A stretch of DNA of 64,000 nt, taken from Paracoccus rhizosphaerae. GTDB taxonomy: Bacteria; Pseudomonadota; Alphaproteobacteria; Rhodobacterales; Rhodobacteraceae. Under the pieces are notes generated by a model. That model was given only the letters and a program-made list of their open reading frames with translations. It did not search any database and had not been told where the DNA came from. The translations under genes were made by a program, and so were the position numbers. The DNA is taken from the NCBI RefSeq assembly GCF_026162645.1, contig NZ_JAOTBE010000002.1:62001-126000 (forward strand), read 5' to 3'. Below, piece after piece: positions 58,372 through 64,000 of this stretch (positions are counted from its first letter, which is position 1; each line of letters opens with the position of its first letter).

Positions 58372-58821
58372 TCAGCGCTTACGCTCCCATCGGCCGGATT
58401 CCTCGGACCAGTATTCGGCCTCGACCTCGGCGCCGGTCAGGGCGCGCCACTGCTCGCGGGCGCGGGCGACCGCGCCGCTGTCGCCGCCGTCGAAGAGGAT
58501 GCAGGTCCGCTGCAGCGCCACCGCCTCGGGCGGGGCGACGTCGACACCGTCGATGGCCATCAGGCAGGACGGCGCATTCGCCGCAGGCTGCCCCGGCACC
58601 GTCAGCAGCACCGGCTGGCGCAGATCGTGCGGCCCCCCGGCGAGGCCATGCGGCAGGAAGCCGTCACCCTGCCACAGCTGCTGGTCCAGCCGATCGAGCC
58701 GCGCCGGATCGGGGCCGCGCAGTTCGACGCGCCAGCCGGCCTGAAGCGCCTTCGTCAGAAGGACGGGCAGCAGCGCCTCGGCCGGCGAGCGGGTGAGGTG
58801 ATAGAACAGCGCCTTGCCCAT
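58372..58821 (-). CDS. holC: DNA polymerase III subunit chi
   Basis: A 149-residue clamp-loader accessory protein that links the replisome to SSB. GKALFYHLTRSPAEALLPVLLTKAL and GWRVELRGPDPARLDRLDQQLW are the HolC N-terminal pattern; FDGGDSGAVARAREQW is conserved. ATG 58821; a TTG one codon upstream is possible. It follows pepA on the same strand, the usual order in Rhodobacterales. Confidence 0.92.
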   Translation of the reverse strand: MGKALFYHLTRSPAEALLPVLLTKALQAGWRVELRGPDPARLDRLDQQLWQGDGFLPHGLAGGPHDLRQPVLLTVPGQPAANAPSCLMAIDGVDVAPPEAVALQRTCILFDGGDSGAVARAREQWRALTGAEVEAEYWSEESGRWERKR

Positions 58822-58900
58822 CAAGCGGCCCCGACCGCAGCCGGCCGAAACCGGCGCGCCGCGGGCGCGATGGGCGCGCCACTCGGGTCACGGCGGCGGG

Positions 58901-60373
58901 TCACCGGCCCTCGTATTCGTCGCGCACCAGCCGATCGAGCGTCATGACGCCCCAACCCGTCGCCCCCTTGGGCGCAAGGTCGGTGGCCTGCGGCGGCAAC
59001 GTCACCCCGGCGATGTCGATATGCGCCCAGGGCTGCCCCTCCTTGATGAAGCGCTGCAGGAATTGCGCCGCGGTGATCGACCCGGCCGCGCGGCCGCCCG
59101 AGTTCTTCATGTCGGCCAGCCGTGACTTGATCAGCGTGTCATAGGCCGGGGCCAGCGGCATCCGCCAAGCGCCCTCGCCCTCGGCGCGCGCGGCCGCGAG
59201 GATCTCGTTGGCCAGCGAGTCGTCGTTCGAGAAGATGCCGGCATGTTCGTGCCCAAGCGCGACGATGACCGCGCCGGTCAGGGTCGCCAGGTTGATCACC
59301 GCCTTGGGGTTGAAGCGGTCCTGCGCGTACCAGAGGACATCGGCCAGAACCAGCCGACCCTCGGCGTCGGTGTTCACGACCTCGATCGTGTCGCCCTTCA
59401 TGGACTTCAGGATGTCGCCGGGGCGATAGGCGCCGCCGTCCGGCATGTTCTCGACCAGTCCGACAAGGCCCACGACGTTAGCCTTGGCGCGGCGCAGGGC
59501 CAGGGTGCGCATGGTGCCCGCGACGACGCCTGCGCCGCCCATGTCCATCGTCATCTCCTCCATGCCCGCGCCGGGCTTGATCGAGATGCCGCCGGTGTCG
59601 AAGACGACGCCCTTGCCGACAAGGGCCAGGGGGGCCTCGTCGCCGCCGCCGTTCCAGCGCATGACGACCATCTTCGAGGGGCTTTCGCTGCCCTGGCCCA
59701 CGGCCAGAAGCGCGCGCATGCCCAGCTTGCGCAGCTGGTCCTCGTCAAGGACCTCGACCTCCAGGCCGATCTCCTGCATGGCCAGCAGGCGGTCGGCGAA
59801 GTCGCTGGTGGTCAGGATGTTGGCAGGTTCGTTCACCAGGTCGCGGGTGAAGAACACGCCTTCGGCCAAGGCAGCCGAATCCGAGGCGCTGCGGGCCAGT
59901 GCCTCGGGATCCTTGACCATGAAGGTCACGCGCGAACGGCCGCCGGGCTTCTCGTCCTCGGGTTTGGTCTTGTAGGCGTCGAAGTCATAGCCTCGAAGCG
60001 CCAGCCCCAGCGCCACCTGGTCGGCCAGCTTGTGACTGCCCGCCAGAACCAGCGTGTGGACGTGCCCCAGCTTGGCGCCGATGGCGGCGCCGGCGCGGCG
60101 CGCCTTGGCCTGGGTGGCGGTGTTGGGCAGCACGACCAGCACCAGCGCCTCGGCGGCCATGCCGGCGGGAAAGGCCAGTTCCAGCGCCTGCCCCGGTTTC
60201 AGCGCCTGCCCCGCTTTCGACGCAAGCGCGCGCGCCGCCGCCTCGCGCGTGGCACGCGGCAGCTTGCCGGGCAGCTTGTCGCCGGCCGTCAGGATCAGCG
60301 CGACACGGCCCTGATGCTCGGCCAGTTTCTCGGGGGCGATTTCGGTGAAGCTGATTTCGACAGGCTGTGTCAT
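58901..60373 (-). CDS. pepA: Leucyl aminopeptidase (M17)
   Basis: A 490-residue cytosolic two-metal aminopeptidase. Catalytic-domain signatures: GKGVVFDTGGISIKPG (metal Lys/Asp), MTMDMGGAGVV and NTDAEGRLVLADV. The N-terminal domain is the usual variable one. Divergent from lptF with 111 bases between. PepA of other bacteria can also bind DNA in Xer recombination; this is not shown here. Confidence 0.95.
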   Translation of the reverse strand: MTQPVEISFTEIAPEKLAEHQGRVALILTAGDKLPGKLPRATREAAARALASKAGQALKPGQALELAFPAGMAAEALVLVVLPNTATQAKARRAGAAIGAKLGHVHTLVLAGSHKLADQVALGLALRGYDFDAYKTKPEDEKPGGRSRVTFMVKDPEALARSASDSAALAEGVFFTRDLVNEPANILTTSDFADRLLAMQEIGLEVEVLDEDQLRKLGMRALLAVGQGSESPSKMVVMRWNGGGDEAPLALVGKGVVFDTGGISIKPGAGMEEMTMDMGGAGVVAGTMRTLALRRAKANVVGLVGLVENMPDGGAYRPGDILKSMKGDTIEVVNTDAEGRLVLADVLWYAQDRFNPKAVINLATLTGAVIVALGHEHAGIFSNDDSLANEILAAARAEGEGAWRMPLAPAYDTLIKSRLADMKNSGGRAAGSITAAQFLQRFIKEGQPWAHIDIAGVTLPPQATDLAPKGATGWGVMTLDRLVRDEYEGR

Positions 60374-60484
60374 CTGGAACGGTCCTCTCGTCTGGTTGCG
60401 CCGACCCTAGCCCCCCGCCCGGCCCTTTTCCAGAGCCGCCCTTGCGGCTAAGCAAGGCGAAACGTCACGCGAAGAAGGCAGCCC

Positions 60485-61603
60485 ATGCCCCGGATCGACC
60501 GCTATATTCTTGGCCAGCTGCTGACGTTGTTCGGCTTCTTCGCGCTGGTGCTGGTGTCGGTCTACTGGATCAACCGGGCGGTCAGCCTGTTCGACGACCT
60601 GCTGAACGACGGCCAGACCGCGCTGGTCGTGCTGGAGTTCACGGCGCTGACGCTGCCGCTGGTGATCTCGGTCGTGCTGCCGGTGGCGGCCTTCGCCGCG
60701 ACCGCCTACGGCACGAACCGCCTGTCCGGCGAATCCGAGCTGGTGGCGATGCAGTCGGCAGGCCTGTCGCCCTGGCGGCTGGCGCGGCCGGTCCTGGTCT
60801 TCGGGGTCGCGGTGGGGCTGATGGTCGCGGTGCTGGTCCACGGGCTGGTGCCGATGGCGCGGGCCCGGCTGGCCGACCGGTCGGCCGAGATTGCCGAGAA
60901 CGTGACCGCACAGTTCCTGCGGCCGGGATCGTTCCAGTATCCCACGCGCGACGTGACGCTGTTCATCCGCGACGTTGCCGCCGACGGCCGCCTTCTGGAC
61001 CTGTTCATCGAGGATGCGCGAAACCCTGATGACCGCGTGACCTATACAGCGCAAGAGGCGCTCGTGGTGCGCACCGACACCGGCCCCGTCCTTGTCCTGC
61101 TGGAGGGGATGAGCCAGAACCTGCGCCAGGACCCGGGCGGCCCCCGCATGGCGGTGACCAGGTTCGACGAATTCAGCTATGACATCGGGGCGATGTTCGG
61201 CGGACGCGGCAACCGGGGGCGCGACCTTCGCGACTATGGCACGCTGCGGCTGCTGGATCCCGACGCCCAGCTGCTGGAGGCGACCGGCGCCACGCCCCAG
61301 GACGCCCGCCGCGAGGCGCACGAGCGCATCGCCCAGCCCCTGCTGTCGCCGGTCGCTGCGATGATCGGCTTTGCCACGCTGATGATCGGCAGCTTTTCAC
61401 GCTTTGGCGTGTGGCGGCAGGTGGGTTGGGCCATCCTTGGGCTGATCCTGGTGCAGTTCCTTTCAAACGCGGCGGCCAACCAGGTCGGGCGCAACCCGGC
61501 GCTGTGGCCGGTGCTCTATCTGCCCGCGCTGGCGGGGGCGGCGCTGTCTGCGGGCCTTCTGTGGATCGCGGCGCGTCCGCGCGGCCCGAGGGGCGCGGCA
61601 TGA
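60485..61603 (+). CDS. lptF: LPS export ABC transporter permease LptF
   Basis: A 372-residue YjgP/YjgQ permease: six helices around a periplasmic beta-jellyroll (about 105-270). MPRIDRYILGQLLTLFGFF and NRLSGESELVAMQSAGLSPWRLARP are typical. With LptG, LptB and LptC it extracts LPS from the inner membrane. Its stop overlaps the lptG start by four bases. Confidence 0.94.
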   Translation: MPRIDRYILGQLLTLFGFFALVLVSVYWINRAVSLFDDLLNDGQTALVVLEFTALTLPLVISVVLPVAAFAATAYGTNRLSGESELVAMQSAGLSPWRLARPVLVFGVAVGLMVAVLVHGLVPMARARLADRSAEIAENVTAQFLRPGSFQYPTRDVTLFIRDVAADGRLLDLFIEDARNPDDRVTYTAQEALVVRTDTGPVLVLLEGMSQNLRQDPGGPRMAVTRFDEFSYDIGAMFGGRGNRGRDLRDYGTLRLLDPDAQLLEATGATPQDARREAHERIAQPLLSPVAAMIGFATLMIGSFSRFGVWRQVGWAILGLILVQFLSNAAANQVGRNPALWPVLYLPALAGAALSAGLLWIAARPRGPRGAA

Positions 61604-62709
61604 TTCTGGCCAGCTATGTCGCTAAACGCTTCCTGCGCAGCTTCCTGCTGATCGCTGGCGTCTTCCTGCTGATCCTGTTCCTGATCGACATGATCGAGAT
61701 GATCCGCCGCTTTTCGGACCGCGGCATCGGTCTTGGCGGCGCGGCGCGGCTGGCGGCGCTGAACATCGCCGGCAGCTTCTATTCGATTCTGCCCCTGATG
61801 ACCGTGCTGGCAGGGATCGCGCTGTTCCTGGGCCTTGCCCGCAGTTCTGAGATGGTGGCGATCCGCGCCTCCGGGCGGTCGGCGCTGCGGGTGATCACGG
61901 CCCCCGCGCTGACGGCGGTGGCGGTCGGCGCGCTGACGGTCGGGCTGCTCAACCCGCTGGTGGCGGCGACCGAGGCGCTGTTCGACGATGCCGTGGCCGA
62001 GATCGACCGCGCCGGCAGCCAGACCGTCAGCGTCGGCGACAGCGCCGTCTGGCTGCGCCAGGCCGTGCAGGAAGGCGGCGAGGAAGCCGGCCAGATCGTC
62101 ATCCGTGCCAGCCGGGCCAGCCCGGATGCCGTGACGCTCTATGATGCCAGCTTCCTGGTCTTCGACGCCGATGCGGGCCCCGTCCGCCGGATCGAGGCGC
62201 GCCAGGCCCGCCTGACCCCCGGCGCGTGGATCCTGAGCGATGTCGCCGATTTCCCGCTGGACCGCCCCAATCCCCAGGCCGAGGTTACCCGCAGCCAGAG
62301 CCTGACGCTGGCGTCCGACCTGACCGCGCAGCGCATCCGCGAAGGCTTCGGGCGGCCCGAATCGGTCTCGGTCTGGCAGTTGCCGGCCTTCATCGCCGGG
62401 CTGGAGCGTGCGGGCTTTTCCGCCGCCCGCCACAGCGTCTGGTTCCAGATGGAGCTGGCGCGACCGTTCCTGATGGCCGCGATGGTGATGATCGCCGCCG
62501 CTTTCACCATGCAGCATGTCCGGGGCCGCAACACCGGCACTGCGGTCCTTCTGGCCTTCGGTGCGGGGATTGCACTGTTCTTTCTGCGCAACCTGGCGCA
62601 GGTTCTGGGGGATAATGGTCAGATCACGCCGGCCATGGCGGCCTGGACCCCGCCCATCGTCGGCGCCCTGCTGGCCATGGCCCTGATCCTGAAACGAGAG
62701 GATGGATGA
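61600..62709 (+). CDS. lptG: LPS export ABC transporter permease LptG
   Basis: A 369-residue YjgP/YjgQ permease beginning MILASYVAKRFLRSFLL at ATG 61600. RSSEMVAIRASGRSALRV is the coupling helix region and the periplasmic domain spans about 100-260. It overlaps lptF and lptD by four bases each, so all three are probably translated together. Confidence 0.94.
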   Translation: MILASYVAKRFLRSFLLIAGVFLLILFLIDMIEMIRRFSDRGIGLGGAARLAALNIAGSFYSILPLMTVLAGIALFLGLARSSEMVAIRASGRSALRVITAPALTAVAVGALTVGLLNPLVAATEALFDDAVAEIDRAGSQTVSVGDSAVWLRQAVQEGGEEAGQIVIRASRASPDAVTLYDASFLVFDADAGPVRRIEARQARLTPGAWILSDVADFPLDRPNPQAEVTRSQSLTLASDLTAQRIREGFGRPESVSVWQLPAFIAGLERAGFSAARHSVWFQMELARPFLMAAMVMIAAAFTMQHVRGRNTGTAVLLAFGAGIALFFLRNLAQVLGDNGQITPAMAAWTPPIVGALLAMALILKREDG

Positions 62710-64000
62710 CCCCGCGCGTGCAGAAGACCGTTGATCGGGCAAGGATGCTGGCCGCGGCGCTGGCCGGTGCCACGGCGCTGGCCCTGCCGGCCGGCGCGCA
62801 GACGCTGTTCGATGCGCCGGGGGCGGTCATGCCGAACATGCCCGGAGCGCCGGTGACGGATCGCGACGGCTCGGCGCTGGCGCCTGCCGCGCCCAGTCTG
62901 GGCAGCGACCCGGTGGGCGACCGCACGCCCCTGACCATCACGCCGGCCAGCGTCGCGCCCGAAGCCCGCCTGACCCTGCCCGGTACCGACCTGTCGGAGG
63001 ACGAGACCAGCCCCGCCACAGTGCTGGCTGATAACGTCGTGCTGCGCGACGACCGGACGCTGATCGCGGCGGGCGGCGTCGTCATCTGGCACCAGGGGGC
63101 ACGGCTGATCGCGTCCCGCGTCATCGTCGACGGCCAGACCGGCGCACTGACCATCGAGGGGCCGATCCACCTGTCCCGCCCCGGCGCCGACCCCGACAGC
63201 GAGGCCGTGCTGATCGCCGATTCGGCCCAGCTGGACCAGGACCTGCAGAACGGGATCATCCTGGGCGCGCGCCTTGTCCTGGCGCGAGAACTGCAACTGG
63301 CCGCCACCCGCTTGGAACGCCGCGACGACGGACGCATCAGCGAGCTGAGCCAGGTCGTCGCCTCGTCGTGCCAGATCTGCGCCAGCGACCCGACGCCCCT
63401 GTGGGAGATCAGGGCCCGCCGCATCACTCACGACGCCGAGACCCGGCTGATCACCTTCGACCACCCGCAATTGCGCGCCTTTGGGGTGCCGCTGGCCTAT
63501 GCGCCCTTCGCGCTGACCGCGCCCGATCCCACGGTGGAACGCCGGTCGGGGTTTCTGCGCCCCGAGATCCGCACGACTTCGGGCCTGGGATTCGGCGTCA
63601 AGCTGCCCTATTTCCAGACCCTGGGCGACAGCGCCGACCTGACCTTCACGCCCTACCTGTCGCTGGACCGCACCCGGACGCTGGAGCTGCGCTATCGACA
63701 AGCCTTCGCCAACGGCGCGACGGAGTGGAACGGCGCCATCAGCCGCGACGACCTTCGCGAGGGCGAGACGCGCGGCTATGTCTTCGGCGTCGCGCGCTTC
63801 GATCTGCCGCGCGGCTATCGTCTTGGCATGCAGGTGCAGTCGGCCTCGGACCGGGCCTATCTGCTGGACTATGACGTCACCGATGCCGACCGCCTGTGGA
63901 GCGGGCTGACCCTGGAACGGGTGCGCCGCGACAAGCTGGTCTGGGGCAGGGTCGGCAACTATGAGACGTTGCGCGAGGATGAGGATGGCGCGACCTCGCC
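62706..64000 (+). CDS. lptD: LPS-assembly protein LptD, N-terminal part (cut by window edge)
   Basis: An open frame of 431 codons from ATG 62706 to the window end without a stop. A signal peptide (ARMLAAALAGATALALPAGAQ) is followed by an OstA-type domain (ADNVVLRDDRTLIAAGGVVIWHQGARLIASR, short segments) and the start of the LptD beta-barrel (RSGFLRPEIRTTSGLGFGVKLPYF region). The Cys pair SSCQICASDPTPLW fits the disulfide-forming cysteines. It inserts LPS into the outer membrane. ATGA overlap with lptG. Confidence 0.93.
   Translation, partial: MTPRVQKTVDRARMLAAALAGATALALPAGAQTLFDAPGAVMPNMPGAPVTDRDGSALAPAAPSLGSDPVGDRTPLTITPASVAPEARLTLPGTDLSEDETSPATVLADNVVLRDDRTLIAAGGVVIWHQGARLIASRVIVDGQTGALTIEGPIHLSRPGADPDSEAVLIADSAQLDQDLQNGIILGARLVLARELQLAATRLERRDDGRISELSQVVASSCQICASDPTPLWEIRARRITHDAETRLITFDHPQLRAFGVPLAYAPFALTAPDPTVERRSGFLRPEIRTTSGLGFGVKLPYFQTLGDSADLTFTPYLSLDRTRTLELRYRQAFANGATEWNGAISRDDLREGETRGYVFGVARFDLPRGYRLGMQVQSASDRAYLLDYDVTDADRLWSGLTLERVRRDKLVWGRVGNYETLREDEDGATS

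Overview
This 64 kb window is chromosomal DNA from a high-GC alphaproteobacterium. The gene families and gene order (ccoNOQP with fnrL and hemN; the pepA/holC versus lptFGD divergent block; argS with a SPOR protein and nagZ; glpX-recJ; urease next to urtABCDE) fit Rhodobacterales, most likely a Paracoccus-like member. No photosynthesis genes, rRNA, tRNA, CRISPR array, prophage or intact insertion sequence was recognised. The genus is an inference. Sixty protein-coding genes are called; nagZ (left edge) and lptD (right edge) are cut by the window.

Layout. 0-5 kb (minus strand): nagZ fragment, SPOR protein, argS, and a CPA1-type cation/proton antiporter. 5.2-15.3 kb: DEAD-box helicase, lnt, a J-domain protein, bolA, glpX, recJ, an UPF0173 hydrolase and aminopeptidase P. 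15.4-24.4 kb: an atypical SDR, gltA, gltX, comEC, a class III aminotransferase and miaB. 24.5-33.2 kb is an oxygen-responsive block: ccoNOQP (cbb3 oxidase), a universal stress protein, queCDE (7-deazaguanine synthesis), fnrL and hemN. Three FNR-type boxes sit at its two divergent promoters, and a preQ1-I riboswitch candidate precedes queC. 33.3-40.6 kb: polA, two very small zinc-binding proteins, an ABC ATPase without a permease, a HIT protein, and a divergent glycosyltransferase/sulfotransferase pair. 40.6-44 kb: dps, acpP-fabG-fabD (fatty acid synthesis) and ndk. 44-46 kb: an AI-2E-type permease and an OlsB-like acyltransferase. 46.2-57.7 kb: complete urease genes ureD-A-hupE-B-C-E-F-G followed by the urea importer urtABCDE, a self-contained urea uptake and hydrolysis module. 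57.7-58.4 kb has no recognisable gene. 58.4-64 kb: holC and pepA on the minus strand, lptF-lptG-lptD on the plus strand (LPS export).

Most of the window is ordinary core genome. The strongest non-routine signals are the preQ1-I riboswitch upstream of queCDE, the paired FNR boxes between ccoN and the stress-protein gene, a modular intergenic hairpin repeat that supplies the ribosome-binding sites of recJ and fabG, a CtrA-like site in front of comEC, an SDR that has lost its catalytic serine, and the divergent glycosyltransferase/sulfotransferase pair. No clear new defence or mobile system was found.
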